Shown here piece after piece: positions 1 through 12,164 of a stretch of DNA of 64,000 nt (the first letter of the stretch is position 1; each line of letters begins with the position of its first letter). Under the pieces are notes generated by a model. That model made no database searches and was not told the origin of the DNA. It worked only from the letters and a program-made list of their open reading frames with translations. The translations under genes were made by a program, and so were the position numbers. Origin of the DNA: Mantis religiosa (lineage: Eukaryota; Arthropoda; Insecta; Mantodea; Mantidae); contig CM060947.1 of the NCBI GenBank assembly GCA_030765055.1, positions 104,578,966 to 104,642,965 of the forward strand, read 5' to 3'.

Positions 1-633
1 AACAAATAGTATATGTAAAAGGGACTTCCTGTTGCTGATGAAGAATTACTAATTCATGATGACAGTGATAGTTCTAGAGTGATGATAAGTGGTGATAAGG
101 ATAAGTGATAATAATGAACACAAAGGGGAGAAAAAGATGAAACTTTCGTGGGATTGTTTCTTATCTGGCTTTTCATCTTTTAAATGAATGGAATCAGCAT
201 CACCTTTCAGGAAATAGTAACACAGTATTTGGTAAGTAAAGCCAACAACTTTTGATAGTATTGTATATATTTACAATTGTGCTTCGGTTGCAAATCTTAC
301 ATTCCCCTTCTGAAATTTCTACAGGGTCAGATTGAAAAAATGAAGCTGTACTTCCATATTCCTTGCCAGTTTTGTAAGTCAATTTAAAAAGATAATAGAA
401 TAACTTAAAAAAAAAAATTTAGTCAAGAACTAGTAACGACGAAATTACATGAGAAACTGCACTTAGCATTATTTTATTCTTGACCAACATTATTGATTTG
501 ATTTTTGTAAAGATGAAGGTAGGACATCCTTTCCTAATAATGAAACTTTTGATGTTTACTTAGATTCTGTCTTTATAGTTAAAGATGAGAAAACATTCTT
601 TTATTAATTGAATTGTTTGGGTTCACAATAAAC
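1..633. other. AT-rich flank, no gene seen
   Basis: I see no coding, RNA or repeat signature here. The few short open frames are typical of AT-rich noncoding DNA. Confidence 0.5.
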
Positions 634-645
634 AATAGGTTGTAT

Positions 646-809
646 TTATTAACTAAAGATGAGTTGTATTTATTAATTAAAGATGAGTCGTATTTATTAC
701 ACATCGGCTTCACTTACGTATGTGAAGCCGATGTGTAATAAATACGACTCGTCAATAATTAATAATTATTTCGCTTCACTGTGGTGTTCCAATACAGTTA
801 AATCTCGAT
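646..809 (+). mobile_element. Tail-only Penelope-like palindrome (PLE-C family, 164 bp)
   Basis: A near-perfect palindrome at about 682-752 (GATGAGTCGTATTTATTACA and its reverse complement) is followed by a right tail ending CAGTTAAATCTCGA. The same left and right termini bound the 1.19-kb PLE copy at 23976-25166. The insertion is flanked by a 12-bp direct repeat AATAGGTTGTAT at 634-645 and 810-821, which I read as the target-site duplication. No coding body remains between the two tail copies, so it is either an extreme 5' truncation on both arms or a non-autonomous derivative. The duplication and shared termini are seen directly; PLE membership is inferred from the longer copy. Confidence 0.8.
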
Positions 810-821
810 AATAGGTTGTAT

Positions 822-1652
822 CTTTTCCTACCTCAAGTTTTACATTAAACGATTACATGAAAAGTGTTTCATCTTCTTTATTGCATTACCTACATACTGA
901 TTTTAATTTAAAGGTTCCCAATGTACACAGTATAATGCAGGTAACATTAGTAATGGAGATGATAGAAACCTTTGATGTAGCAGTACTGAATAATTGGTAA
1001 TGTTGCCAAAGATAGGCTTAGGGGCAGCATAAAATAAGGAAAGCAAATTTACAACACAAAAGTAGCATTAGTGCCAATAATTAGCATGACAGAAGTGTGT
1101 AGCTGACAGTACATTTGTATAGCTTACATAGGTCGAATGTTGGATAGTAGAATGGAAGCAGGATCTAAAGAGTAGAGTAGGGTTAAAAAGTAGGAATGGA
1201 AGTGACTCATTATGTGTCACAGTTAAGTGACACAGTTTAACAGTTGTATCTGAGAAGCAGTGACGTAATTAGTTAGGGAATGCAAATAAAGGAGAACAGA
1301 AGGTGTAAAATTTAGAGAAAGTTTTATAAGTTCCTTTTTCCTGAATCACTTTAGCTGTTAATTAATAACAGAAATCCTCATTTACAATAATTTTATTGCC
1401 AGTAATTTTCAAACAAAATTTGGAGATATAACAATCCATGAAATTATCTCACGCAATTCTGCAGTAAGCAAGCCAATTTAAAATATCCCTGATTATCCTG
1501 TATAACAGTGTGTAGCCTTCTGGTAACAGCTATTGCTAATTTAGTGCTCTAAATTTTGCAGCCACATCATACATTGCCAACCATCATTACTGCACTGTAA
1601 ATACATAAAGTGGAAATTCTTTTATTTAATTATTTATTATTATTCTTATTCT
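822..1652. other. No gene seen
   Basis: AT-rich sequence without a supportable open frame, splice pattern or repeat. Confidence 0.5.
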
Positions 1653-1724
1653 TCTTATTCTTATCACCATCGTCATCATCATTATTATTATTACGAGGGT
1701 CGTATTATTATTGGTGGTGGTGGT

Positions 1725-1756
<32 letters not shown>

Positions 1757-1792
1757 TGGTGGTGGCGGCGGCGGCGGTAGTAGTAGTAGTGA
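1653..1792. repeat. Trinucleotide-rich low-complexity block
   Basis: Runs of ATT/ATC/CAT are followed by GGT/GGC triplets at about 1711-1780 and then AGT repeats. It is an imperfect compound microsatellite with an abrupt switch from AT-rich to GC-rich triplets around 1710. Confidence 0.85.
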
Positions 1793-3047
1793 AGCGTTGT
1801 TACTTATGTATTTACTAATCTTTCCTTAGGCGTTACAGTATCGCTAGTTTGGTTACGCAGTGTTGGTATCTTCGGCGAATGCATGTTTTTACTGTTTGCA
1901 ACGCTCCAGCAACGGAGGCTACGCCCGCCATTTTCTTAGCGGACGACGGCCACCAAACTGCAGTTTTAGTAAGACATATCTATCTAGGGTATTATTGTTG
2001 AGATTAGGGCCTTCAATATCTCGGCTGTATTTTGTGGTTTACGGTCTGCAGCATATTTCGATATGAATGTTCATTACATGTATTTATGCAATATGCGCAA
2101 TACAGCTTATGGAAGTTCTATAATGACGCATTAAGTGATTCGGAATATTAACACTATTTTCTTATCCACTTCTACTTCGGATGTTGGTGTAGGAAATTCA
2201 GTTAAATAATATTCTTAATTCAATGACTCATATACAAAATCGAATCGGTATTCCAACTTGCCACCGATAATGGAATACACGCAATTGTCGTAATGTTGTA
2301 CACTTCACATAAAGTTAACCTAACCTAATAGTTTTCTGTACCCACATATTTCCGGCTTAAATGTCTTAATGAAAGGTTGAAGCTAGAGAATTGCTGTACA
2401 ATATGAAATAAGGTAGTTCTAGGAAAATACATCATTATCCAACATTGTGAAGAATTATTGTCCTTGAAAATTAAATATTCTACTTTATGAACTCACGGCT
2501 TGATGCTAATTAACATTAAGCAAGACATTCACTTACTCAAGTACTCAAACCTGAATGTCCTTATAATGAAAATTGAAGTTCATATACAGAAGAAAACGAA
2601 ATCATTCTAGTCAATTTGCATGATTGATATTTTTGTACAAACCATTACTTTGAAGAACATCATACTTTCTGAGATTTTTGAAAATTACCTACTGTCTTTA
2701 TTGCACTAGGTCTGCTGAATAATTAAAAAACAAAAAGTCAAAGCCGAAATAGTCAAATAGATCAAATGATTTCCTCCAAACCTTGAAATTCGTATTATAG
2801 TAGTCCTAGATTTCACGTGATATTAGTTATCAATGCAGGTTATCAATGCATAGAACTTCAATGGTTAATGGACTTCCCCACAAGTAGTCAACTTCTCCCG
2901 AATAAAATTTGTTTACAAATGCCAGAATCGCCAACCTATGATAAGAAAGTGGTGCTCTTCTTTCCATTGTCTTGTAAAAATTTTTCTAATTTCTAAACTC
3001 GTTTGCGATATTACATGCTATAAGAAGTCACAGAATATTCGTAACAC
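1793..3047. other. No gene supported
   Basis: A 68-codon open frame at 1860-2066 lies in a locally GC-richer patch but has no recognisable domain or supporting splice context. The rest is AT-rich with no repeat that I recognise. Confidence 0.4.
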
Positions 3048-3458
<411 letters not shown>

Positions 3459-3507
3459 TTGATGATGCTGATGATAATGATGACGATGATGATGATGGTG
3501 ATGATTA
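3459..3507. repeat. (GAT)n-like repeat abutting the (TAAA)n tract
   Basis: Imperfect GAT/GAC triplets follow the tetranucleotide array directly, making a compound microsatellite. Confidence 0.8.
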
Positions 3508-4095
3508 TGCCAGGACGCCTCAACACAATGCACTGTGACGTCATAATCTTTTGCCCAATGCCCGAGTGTGTGGCAGCTGGCAGGAATGAAGGTCAACAGA
3601 GGTATCATATGACAGCCAGTGGCGTATTAACTTTTGCATTATCAGAACCATAGAACGTTTCAGTGTTGACTGAATATAAAGAGAAATAAACATGTACATA
3701 GGTACATTTAACTGCATGCTTAATAGAGCAAATTTAACATTCCATTTCATAGCTGCTGTACCACTTATATATCGATGTCACATGTAATACTTGCAATTGA
3801 ATTCAGTTTTAACTCAGATGTCGAGCATTTTGTACCTTTTCGCTCCTAATTATCGTTTCAATATTCGGCGTAATTGTCTCTATAGTACAAAGGCGAATAC
3901 AACATTTCAAGTTGTCAGAAAATACTGGGCAACAATGAAAATTTTTCGGGATCAAAAGTAGTCGGTTCAAATATATTTCCATCTGCTGAATTCAAAAATC
4001 GCCGTAAATATGACAGATTAGCTCTTGCTTTGGTGATAAAGTGACATTTCATTTTTAGTGGCAACATTTTCAACGTAGGAAATTGCTTTATATTA
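3508..4095. other. No gene seen
   Basis: Short open frames on both strands lack any domain signature. Confidence 0.4.
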
Positions 4096-4460
4096 TAGAA
4101 GACTGACCTGCAAGAAATCTTAACATTACTGAGAAAAAAGTCGTTATCAAACCTCTCGTGGACCCAAAAGATGTTCTGCTTACACCACCCCCCTGCATAT
4201 CAAGTGGGTTTCATAAAAAAATTTGTCAAAGTTATGAACCAAGAAGAACGGGCGTTTAAGTACATAAGAGAGAAATTTCCGAAATTAAGTGTTGCAAAAG
4301 TTAAGGAAGGCATTTTTGACGGGCCACAAATTCGAGAACTTTTAAAGGATTCTGCATTTGACCAAGTTTTGAAGGGGAAAGAAAAGGAAGCTTGAGAAGC
4401 CTTCAAGGGAGTTTGTTCGTGGATTCTTAGGCCACGTATTTGGTGGCAGTGCTCCTGCAA
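4096..4460 (+). pseudogene. Fragment of a repetitive insect protein family (function unknown)
   Basis: An open stretch at 4171-4395 carries FPKLSVAKVKEGIFDGPQIR followed by a Lys/Glu-rich segment ending in a stop. After the stop, the frame continues with EAFKGVCSWIL. From memory, similar segments (HIKLGL.K.FVKA, EGIF.GPQIREL, EAFKG) recur in many insect genomes as multi-copy uncharacterised proteins. The missing N-terminus and the in-frame stop mark this as a relic. I assign no function. It sits next to the hAT relic on the opposite strand, which suggests a transposon-linked history but does not prove one. Confidence 0.5.
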
Positions 4461-4749
4461 AAGTACCATAACCTTAGATATAACATATTCCTTAAAGTCC
4501 ATTTTCTCTACTCCTCCCTAGACTTTTTCCCTCCTATGTAGGAATCATCCATACTAATTTTGGGTTGAGAAAAACGAATATGACAATAAGATGTTTTACT
4601 TAGCTCTAGTTTCTGTGACATACACTAGATAGAATTATTCCATATTAACGGAAAAAGAGCAAAACATACATTTTAATTACATTTGCTAACAAAATTGAAA
4701 GTGCATTTGATTTTTTAAAAGTTGTAGTTGCATTCTAAAGGTTCTAAAG

Positions 4750-6200
4750 TGCTGGAAGATTGCCACCTCGCAGATGGTCGTGTCTGAAGAGAATCATGTG
4801 GTGACTTCATGAGATCGTCGTTTTTTAACTTGCCTCTTCCGGGAGCATTCCTACCAGTATGGATTGACTCATGAAGTGCTGGAAACATTCAAAAATTTCT
4901 TTTTTGCTGCCCAGTGAAATTGGCTTGTCAGATAAGGTTTACATTGCTTCTTTAGGCTGAAAAGTTGCTCACACAGTAGTCCACAGTTCGTAAAGGCCGA
5001 CATATGTACGTAATATGTGAGTAGCGTGTCTCTGTAATTGCAGAAATCTGGACGAGAAAATTTTAAAAGATTGGTCGTTTACTTTATGAAGAAAAGCATC
5101 CTTCATTTCTCGATCATATTACAGATCAATAAGTTCCAACTGAAAGAAGCTCTGTAGGTTCGAACTCGGTGTTCTCGTTGAAACTAGTATCAAATAATGG
5201 AAAATATGCAGATTCCATATCTTTAAGCTCTTGGAATCGCACTCCGAATTCGATATGTAGATCATTTAGTACGTTTGCATATTGCTCAAGGTTTGCAAAT
5301 TCAAAATACTCAGATGCTGATAAAAGTTTTGGAAAGTGAGACATGTTTTAACTGATTAATTGCTGTTCCTATACTTTCAGTTTGCGTTTGAACGCCAGCA
5401 CAGAATCAACTAGTTGTGTAATAAGGTGTCCCTTGCATTGGAAAGAACGATTGCGGTTTCCTGTTAGATTTGCAAGGAATGCCAAATCACAAATCCACTT
5501 TGAATCATTCAATTCGGTAATAGGCATACCTATTTCTTCTAAGAACAACGCAATTTTCTCACTTAACTCACACTTCCTTTCAGGTGGTGCATCCCGACTT
5601 GACCATCTCACTTCACAGTAATAAGATATATCGCCAAATTAGTGGTATTGACAACACTTACCGCATTATTCAGTTTGATACGTTTTGCACATAAATTTTC
5701 CTGGTGAATTATGCGGTGAACAGATTGATGTTTTCATTCATACCAAGGTCCTTCATTTTGTCTCTAACGCGACCTAATTAGATCAATTCTACCACCGATC
5801 ATAACAGGAGCTACTAATATAAGTTTTGTATTATTATTGGCGAGATCTACAATATGCCGTATAAAGTGGAGGAAGATAAACTAATAGCTTCACAGTCTGG
5901 TATATGTTCAGGGTAAACATAATCGGTCATCATACGTAGATAAATTTCAGCAAATTAGCCATCTTTAAATGGTCTCAGTTGTTTAGCAATTTCAAGTGAA
6001 ATTTTATAGCTAACACGTATAGCCGATTCATTGTTTCTATGGCCCGCATCATTGACAGCAGTCATGGTGTTTTTGAACTTCTTTACCATCATATCACGTT
6101 CCACTCCTTTGTAACCACTGAATTCACTGCTATGACTGCAATGTAATGTCACGTTATACTTTTTAACTGATGAATCTTGCCACACACTAATCATTTCGCT
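4750..6200 (-). pseudogene. hAT-superfamily transposase relic (GTF2IRD2/ZBED-like)
   Basis: Reading leftwards on the minus strand, conserved blocks appear in order but in several frames. At 6194-5955 is a block with FSGYKGVERD and NDAGHRNNESAIRVSYKIS. At about 5800-5700 is RVRDKMKDLGMNENINLFTA. At 5611-5369 is ERKCELSEKIALFLEEIG with DLAFLANLTG. At 5344-5126 is LEQYANVLNDLHIEFGVRFQ. At about 4985-4950 is CEQLFSLKKQ, which matches the C-terminal CEQ.FS signature of hAT transposases. Blocks such as FLANLTGHLN and FAEIYLRMM are typical of the domesticated GTF2IRD2/FAM200-like hAT branch. Frameshifts and stops between blocks, and no N-terminal BED finger, show that it is dead. Confidence 0.75.
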
Positions 6201-7012
6201 GCACCACCTACATCAATAGATACTGTTCTTTGCAAACAGAAAGAAGATGGGCGAGAATTAGGTGTGTTAGGCACACCTCATGAGATGTTGGTATTTCTTA
6301 TACTTCATAACCCGCCACTGCACGCCAGTTACACACATCCGCTGCTGTTGCTGCTGCATTCAAAGAATCAAATGTAACACAATGTCCGCTTGCTAGCACA
6401 GAATGCTGACGTGAATGCTGACCTTGCCAGCTGCCCGTATTTCCGCAAGATGAGGCTGATTGAGCCAGACCAGCCAGACTAAACACTTCGTAGTTTAATG
6501 AACGATTTGAATATGAACTGCGAGGCGGCGAGTGAAATTGATGTTCTCGCACTCTGACCTTCGATGTATATTATCAAGACCGTTCTACACATTTATCATG
6601 GTCCAAAAATATGCTATTATTTTATGTTATCCAATGATTTATGCTTTTAAAACACGTGTAATTTTCAGCATTTGAACATGTGAAGCATAAAATCAAAGAC
6701 AAAGGCACAAAGCCTGGGCCTATTCTTTAGATAGGGAACTTAAGAGAGCACAACTGCTTTGGTTATCAGAATCTCTTGAGGCGAACAAAATGAGCTTCAA
6801 AAGAAAATATTGTTTTGAAAAGAAAATACAATTTCAAAGCATAACTGTGGAATGTACTCTGCAATTCTGTTACGCTACACACATAGAGGACAGTTTTGTG
6901 ATTCCATTTTCCATTACCTAGTACAATAAAATAACAAATAAAACTCGCTACTAATAATTGAGGTGGTCGAAGCTAATTGTTCACTATATTTTCCTGTAAG
7001 TGATAAATTGTT

Positions 7013-7013
<1 letters not shown>
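6200..7013. other. No gene supported
   Basis: An 84-codon minus-strand open frame (6298-6552) is Ser/Gln-rich and has no domain that I recognise. No repeat was identified. Confidence 0.4.

Positions 7014-7088
<75 letters not shown>
7014..7088. repeat. (CT)n microsatellite
   Basis: About 37 uninterrupted CT dinucleotides lie roughly 330 bp upstream of the first coding exon of the host gene. Polypyrimidine/GAGA-type tracts occur in insect promoters, but no function can be claimed here. Confidence 0.97.
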
Positions 7089-7090
<2 letters not shown>

Positions 7091-7422
7091 AAGAGAGGAA
7101 ATAGGAAATATATTTTTGAAAAGTCATGAGGTAATTTCATTGCATCTCCCCAGGCATGTCTCAGTTAACAGCATTCACAATTTTAGGAGTATTTACCAAA
7201 AATTGTCAAGGCGGTAGGTAATTGTTGAATCAGATACTTTCTAGAACTCCAGCATATTCGCTTTTCAAAGAAACAAAGGTAGACTATTTCTCCTGTCTTT
7301 TGTTTCACAGTACACCTTTGCTGTGCCTTTGCATAGTAATTGATGAGAGCTTGGAGTTCTGGGAGTTAAGTCTGTTTGTGCAATAATTATATATTGTATC
7401 TACGAAACAGAGACTTTGCTCA
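7089..7422 (+). promoter_or_regulatory. Putative 5' flank and 5' UTR of the host gene
   Basis: This stretch separates the (CT)n tract from the start codon at 7423. I see no convincing TATA box, and the transcription start cannot be placed. The 30 bases before the ATG have no upstream in-frame ATG. The context TCAATGG has G at +4 but T at -3, so the start context is only moderate. Confidence 0.3.
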
Positions 7423-7516
7423 ATGGCTGGACTAGCCAAAGTACCATACAGTCAACTGCTTATAGATTTGAGCAAGAATCAAATATCTGTTACCGAAGCA
7501 AGCGAATATGTTAACC
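7423..7516 (+). CDS. Host gene, exon 1 (start codon): unrecognised coiled-coil-type protein
   Basis: The exon encodes 31 residues beginning MAGLAKVPYSQLLIDLSKNQ plus the first base of codon 32, and ends at a strong donor, C|GTAAGT (phase 1). It joins in frame to exons at 19306, 23623, 32419, 52041 and 63834, giving about 257 residues up to the window edge. The product is rich in Lys, Glu, Gln and Leu, with long helix-favouring stretches and few Gly/Pro, so a cytoplasmic or cytoskeletal coiled-coil protein is likely. No signal peptide or membrane segment is visible. I do not recognise the family. Support comes from reading-frame continuity with matching phases over six exons, not from homology. 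All the introns are large and filled with transposons. Confidence 0.75.
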
Positions 7517-8167
7517 GTAAGTCAGCATATACGTACATAGCTATGTTTGAAATAGCAAAATCTAACCTAAAATGTTTATTCATTTGTAGATTTTAAATTA
7601 TTGTAAATATTAACAGTGAAAGGATGCATTGAAGCTGATATTTTAAGTGGCATAAAGTCTATTTCATATAATATAGCTTCCACTACCGTAAATTGTTTTT
7701 CTGTTACATGAAGGTATTTGCCGAACCACAAGAGGAAGAAAGAGATTCTATAAGCAGCTTGTCGACAAAATCTGATTACTTCTCGGTGACTCCCTGCTGC
7801 CGCTTCTGAACTGTGTTTACATTTGCGTTTAACGTAATTTACAAGCACAGCGAGATATTTTGAGGGACATAAGGCGAAAACCGTAGCCGAAATATTGAGA
7901 CCCAAGCCACAATGTTTAGCCGAAGAATGTTTTATGCGGAGGAGTAGCAGTAATTACGGTCGTAACTATGAAGCTACGGGAGAACGTAGCTGAAAGTTTA
8001 GGGTAAAACCTAATGATTTCCTATTACCGCATATTAACACAGTGTTAACATACACCCCTCCCACCGCCCTGAAATGGTTAATATGGCGTTCACAAACTTT
8101 TGTAACCACTAATAATGTGTAGTGTTTAACGCCCGCTTTTACTACATACGGCACCGCAGGCTGTGAC
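7517..8167. other. Intron 1, first part
   Basis: A minus-strand open frame at 7576-7905 (109 codons) has no recognised domain. Otherwise no feature is seen. Confidence 0.5.
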
Positions 8168-8357
8168 ACTGGTGGTACATGAGATGAAGATGGAGCACTG
8201 GTGGAATGAGATGGCGGGGGAAACCGGAGATCCCGGAGAAAACCCGCCCCAGCGCCGTGTTGTCCACCACAAATCTCACTTTGCGGTCGCCTGGGATCGA
8301 ACCCGGGCCACCTTGGTGAGAGCCAAGTGGTCTAACCACTGAACCACGGCACAGCCT
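8168..8357 (-). mobile_element. tRNA-derived SINE (family S2)
   Basis: On the minus strand the head reads GGCTGTGCCGTGGTTCAGTG, with an A-box-like TGGTTCAGTGGTTAGA and a B box GGGTTCGATCCC, as in tRNA genes. An unrelated ~110-bp body follows. There is no CCA-ready acceptor stem matched at the far side, so it is a SINE, not a tRNA gene. Confidence 0.75.
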
Positions 8358-8849
8358 TTGTAATTACTAGCAATATGGAAGTGGGACCCACCAGATTGAC
8401 TTAAGTTCAATAACTTGCTCTTAACATGTTAAAACATAGCATTTAGTAATAGTGATGAAAATAATAATAATGTATTGCAGTATTATTATGCTTTTCCAAC
8501 ACTTGATATAGGTAAGTACAAATCTCTGTTCTGACCATTCTTCAATTTTTGACTGACGTTCAAAGGAAAGCTACCTTCAACACAGTATGATCCAACCATG
8601 TTTCATCCACTGATAATGATTATTTGATTTACTTACATTTCAAAATCGTTTAATGTCCCTTTCAATTTCATAGATTAGCCGAATCAGCGAGTGAAATTTC
8701 TAGAATGATGCTCAATATTTGGGGTCCAATGAACTTAAGAGTTTTCTGATGTTCATTTAGATAATATAGAACAGATTGGAGAAAACTTATTCAGATCTCC
8801 TATGCAAGATGGCAATTGTTTTTACTTTAAAATTATCATATATACATGG

Positions 8850-9240
8850 GCCATTGAAATGGGTAGTCAAGGTCGGTATGAAATAGACTTGTCAGCAGAA
8901 GGCCTGCGGTTTATATCCTGGCAGTGTCATACTTTCAGACTCAGTTTTCCGCTCAGGTTTTTCTCAGTCTTCGTAACCTGCAAGTGCAGAGAAAGTGGCC
9001 TTGAATGTTTTCAACCCAGTTTCATTTCATGCTATCATCATTGTCCACCATTGATCCCAAGGTTATGGGTTCAAATCTGGTCCAGACCAGTGGTTTTTAA
9101 GTGTGCTTGAAAGCAATAGCCCATGCTCAGTAAATTTATTGGCATTAAAAGAACTAACTCCTGTAGGACAAAATTGTGGTACATTGATGGCATTGATATG
9201 ATCTTGGCATTTGATATTGTCGTTAATAAACAAAATATTA
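8850..9240 (+). mobile_element. tRNA-derived SINE (family S4)
   Basis: A B-box-like segment, GGGTTCAAATCTGG, lies at about 9066. It is followed by a body containing GGCATTAAAAGAACTAACTC and a 3' part ending TCGTTAATAAACAAA. This arrangement matches a widespread arthropod tRNA-SINE type with a conserved 3' domain (from memory; exact family not asserted). The 5' boundary is uncertain. Confidence 0.55.
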
Positions 9241-9244
9241 ATTT

Positions 9245-9495
9245 GGAAAGGTAGAGCCAGACCTAAAAATTCAATGCTATAGCCAGGATTTGAACTACGT
9301 ATCTTCTGGTCTCCATCTGGTTGCTCTAACCATTGAGTATATTGCCATGGTAGCCCAATGATTAGAGCAACTGGATGGAGACTGTAAGATCAGGGTTCAA
9401 ATCCTGATTCTGACATTGTATTTTTTCAGTCTGGCTCTACCCTTCTATACATTGTCCTCCACATGGCTAGTGTGAAATAGTGATTAATTTCCAGA
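9245..9495. repeat. Palindromic tRNA-like SINE pair (family S7)
   Basis: Left arm (about 9250-9345) and right arm (about 9346-9470) are inverted copies of a tRNA-like head. The right copy carries GGTAGCCCAATGATTAGAGC (A-box region) and GGGTTCAAATCCTG (B box). The left arm is the reverse complement with ATTTGAACTACG. The two 5' ends face each other, so transcription would diverge. The flank GGCTAGTGTGAAATAGTGAT recurs at 32063 and 33650. Confidence 0.75.
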
Positions 9496-9529
9496 GTATT
9501 AATTTATTTACATACTGCCCATTGGGTTA

Positions 9530-9536
9530 ACATATA

Positions 9537-9599
<63 letters not shown>
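9530..9599. repeat. (TA)n microsatellite at a SINE tail
   Basis: About 30 TA units abut the 3' end of the minus-strand SINE that follows. It probably grew from the A/T-rich SINE tail. Confidence 0.9.
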
Positions 9600-9600
<1 letters not shown>

Positions 9601-9602
<2 letters not shown>

Positions 9603-9835
9603 AATTTTACGTCCTCCAATGTTAAGTCATATCGGATGGTGAATGAAAGGGTTGAAATGATGCTCAAATGTGTCCACGGTCCATGGAGCTTAGAGCTACC
9701 CGACATTTGTCTGTAAGGATAAGGGAAAACCCCGGGAAAAACTTATCACAGGTAACTCACCCTGACCGAGATTCGAACTCGGGACCTCTTGAACGTGAGG
9801 CAGACATGCTACCATCTACGCTACCGAGGCGGGCT
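9601..9835 (-). mobile_element. tRNA-derived SINE (family S1), copy a
   Basis: Read on the minus strand it starts AGCCCGCCTCGGTAGCGTAG, with a tRNA-like A-box region. A B box GAGTTCGAATCTCGG follows, and the body ends in GACTTAACATTGGAGGACGT near a T/A-rich tail. Copies at 17848-18094 and 36032-36282 share the full structure. A short ACATATATA similarity on both sides may be the target duplication but is confounded by the microsatellite. Confidence 0.85.
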
Positions 9836-9846
9836 TTACATATATA

Positions 9847-10902
9847 GTAAGAATAGGTGTTAAGAAAAAGGGGGAGTAATGGAATATTGAAATCAATTTG
9901 AACTTCTTTTTTATTTCTTTTTATCATCCTATAATCATACTTTTATTGTCAATGGAAGCTGATACACTTATCTTACATGGTCATAATTACATTTTCTTGT
10001 TGGTGTATTCTAACATGGAAGTACTTAATAGTTATTTACACAAATATAGATATACTATTACAAAATTACACATTAAGCATTTTTAATGCAGAGCTATATT
10101 TTAGAATTTTAAATAAATATGTGCTGCAATTAAAAGATTCAGTCAGCTTGTTAACTTAGGATTGTGTAACATATTTTAATGTAGTAGTCACATATCATTT
10201 AAGGAGGATAAGCATTTTAAAAATTCCTAAGTCTTTTTAAAATATTTTATCTTCAGTTAAATTAATTGATGTTGGTAATTTATTATAGGTACATAATTGT
10301 ACCAATAATATAGAGATTATTATCAATAATTCTTTTGTTAGCTGATATCCTATGCATATAATTTATGTTTCTTGTTGAGTAGGTATAAATATAATTTTTT
10401 AAGACTAAGTTGGGGTTTTGTTATTACAAGTAAGATAGTTTTGTAGGCAAAGGGAGAATAGATGGTAAATATGCCTTTAGGGTGAACGATTTCTCTGCAC
10501 TAGTCAGTTTGTTTCATGTTATAAATAATTTCAATAACATTTTTGTTGTTCTGTAAAAAAAAAAAAATAATCTATTTAAGTAAGCCTTTGCTGCATTACT
10601 CCATACTTTGGTACCGTATATTTGGTATGGGAAGACCAATCCATAATACGTTAGTTTCATAGTTTCATCATTGACATAAGTTCTGATAACTTTGAATAAG
10701 TATAAGGTTTTCCTGATCCATCTTTACAGTAAAGTTGGATACGAACTGAAGTAAATCTTGTATGTACTCTCATATAGCTAGTTTTATCTATGAGTATTTT
10801 TATTTAGTAACATGTAACACAAATTTGATGATCTAATCAGTTCAGTTTATTTGTTAATTGTTATGTTGTTTCAGTGTGTTTGGCAACTAGCTTGCCAACA
10901 GT
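9847..10902. other. Intronic, no feature seen
   Basis: AT-rich sequence with a 13-base poly(A) run at about 10556. Small overlapping plus-strand open frames at 9898-10159 are not supported. Confidence 0.5.
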
Positions 10903-11140
10903 CTATTTAGCCCACCTCTGTAGCATAGGTGGCAGCATCTGCCTCACATTCAAGAGATCCCGAGTTTTAATCTCGTTGAGGATGACTTATCTGGATAAGG
11001 TTCCTTCCGGGATTTTCATTTATCCTGAAAGAAGAATGTCAGATAACTAAGTTATATGGACCATGAGCTCATTTGAGCATCATTTTACCCACTTCATTCA
11101 TCATCCAATATGACCTAATTGATTAAAAGAACGTAAATTA
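10903..11140 (+). mobile_element. tRNA-derived SINE (family S1), copy d, diverged
   Basis: Plus-strand copy beginning AGCCCACCTCTGTAGCATAG, then CAAGAGATCCCGAGTTTTAA (decayed B box). The body has GAGCTCATTTGAGCATCATT and ATATGACCTAATT and ends in an A-rich tail near 11135. It is clearly older than copies a-c. Confidence 0.8.
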
Positions 11141-11381
11141 CAAAAAAAGGTCTATTCTAAAGTCCTTTTTATTAGAAAGATCTGTTAAATATGGTTGTGT
11201 TTGAGATGCAGCTCACACTGAATCTTCATGTTTATGTTATACCAAATATGAAAAATAAACTTAAGATGGATACCCCCCCGTTTCCTATACAGACTATTCT
11301 GATTCCCAAGTATAAATTAAGTTTTTATTTATGGACGCTCTTTAACTACTGTGATTCTTAGCATCTCATTCCATATTGGGC

Positions 11382-11615
11382 ACAGCCTACCTCTGTGGTT
11401 TGGGATTAGCATGTCTTCCTCGCCTTCAAAAGGTCCTAAGTTTGAATCAGTCAGGGTAAGTTGTCTAGATGAGGTTTTCTCCAGGGTTTTCCCTATTTTG
11501 AAAGATAAATGTTGGTTAACTCTAAGCTGTTTGAATCCTGGGCTCATTTGAGCTTCATTTCATCCATAATCTGATGTGATTTACATTGGCGGACATTGAA
11601 TTATATGTGAGTATT
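11382..11615 (+). mobile_element. tRNA-derived SINE (family S1-related), copy e
   Basis: Head GCACAGCCTACCTCTGTGGT, B-box-like AAGTTTGAATCAGTCAGGG, body TGGGCTCATTTGAGCTTCAT and AATCTGATGTGATTTACATT. It parallels the neighbouring copy at 10903 and is similarly decayed. Confidence 0.7.
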
Positions 11616-11734
11616 GGATGTAAAATACCACTTAAAGCCTGTTTATTAGGCTTGAGATTTTCATTATGTCATAAATCTACATCTGGAAACCAACTGCTTT
11701 GCTTCCCTTCCGAAAGAAACTATGCTAAGGAGTT

Positions 11735-11830
11735 TTATGCCTGAAAAAATTCATTGCACTTCGCCAGTTCGAACCCACAACCTTGGGAACCAGAGGCTAG
11801 CATGTTACCCCAAGCTCATGTAGAACAATT
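11735..11830 (-). mobile_element. tRNA-like SINE fragment
   Basis: The minus strand contains GTTGTGGGTTCGAACTGGCG (B box) preceded by CATGCTAGCCTCTGGTTCCC. Only the tRNA-like head region can be recognised. Confidence 0.5.
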
Positions 11831-12164
11831 GATTGCCAAACTGTAGACATATAAATATCTTAAAGGGTCTCAAACTGCCCAACTTGGAAGTATCTTTTAA
11901 CTGTTATTGTCAAATATGTAAATTCTACACACTTTTCTAAATTTGCAAGGTATATTTGATAAGAAATAATGGAAGTAATTTTCACCAGATCTTGTAAAGT
12001 AGTAGTTATTGTTACACCAAATTCTCTTCTCCTTTATACTTTCTCACATAAAATAAAAACCCATCATTTCACAGAGATTTCATAGACTTAAGTTGTAGCC
12101 GTGCTGATATTCCATAATACCTCTAAAATGAATGGTAAATGCACAGTTGCTTTGTAGTTGAGGC

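Noticed and set aside
1860..2066. 68-codon open frame as a first exon or small gene
   Set aside because: Not frame-linked to the host exons, and no recognisable product.
8280..8357. Possible tRNA gene (A and B boxes present)
   Set aside because: No matched acceptor stem or compact 72-base cloverleaf, and a ~110-bp non-tRNA body follows. Treated as a SINE. The same reasoning applies to the tRNA-like heads at 9245, 22493, 31719 and 33413.
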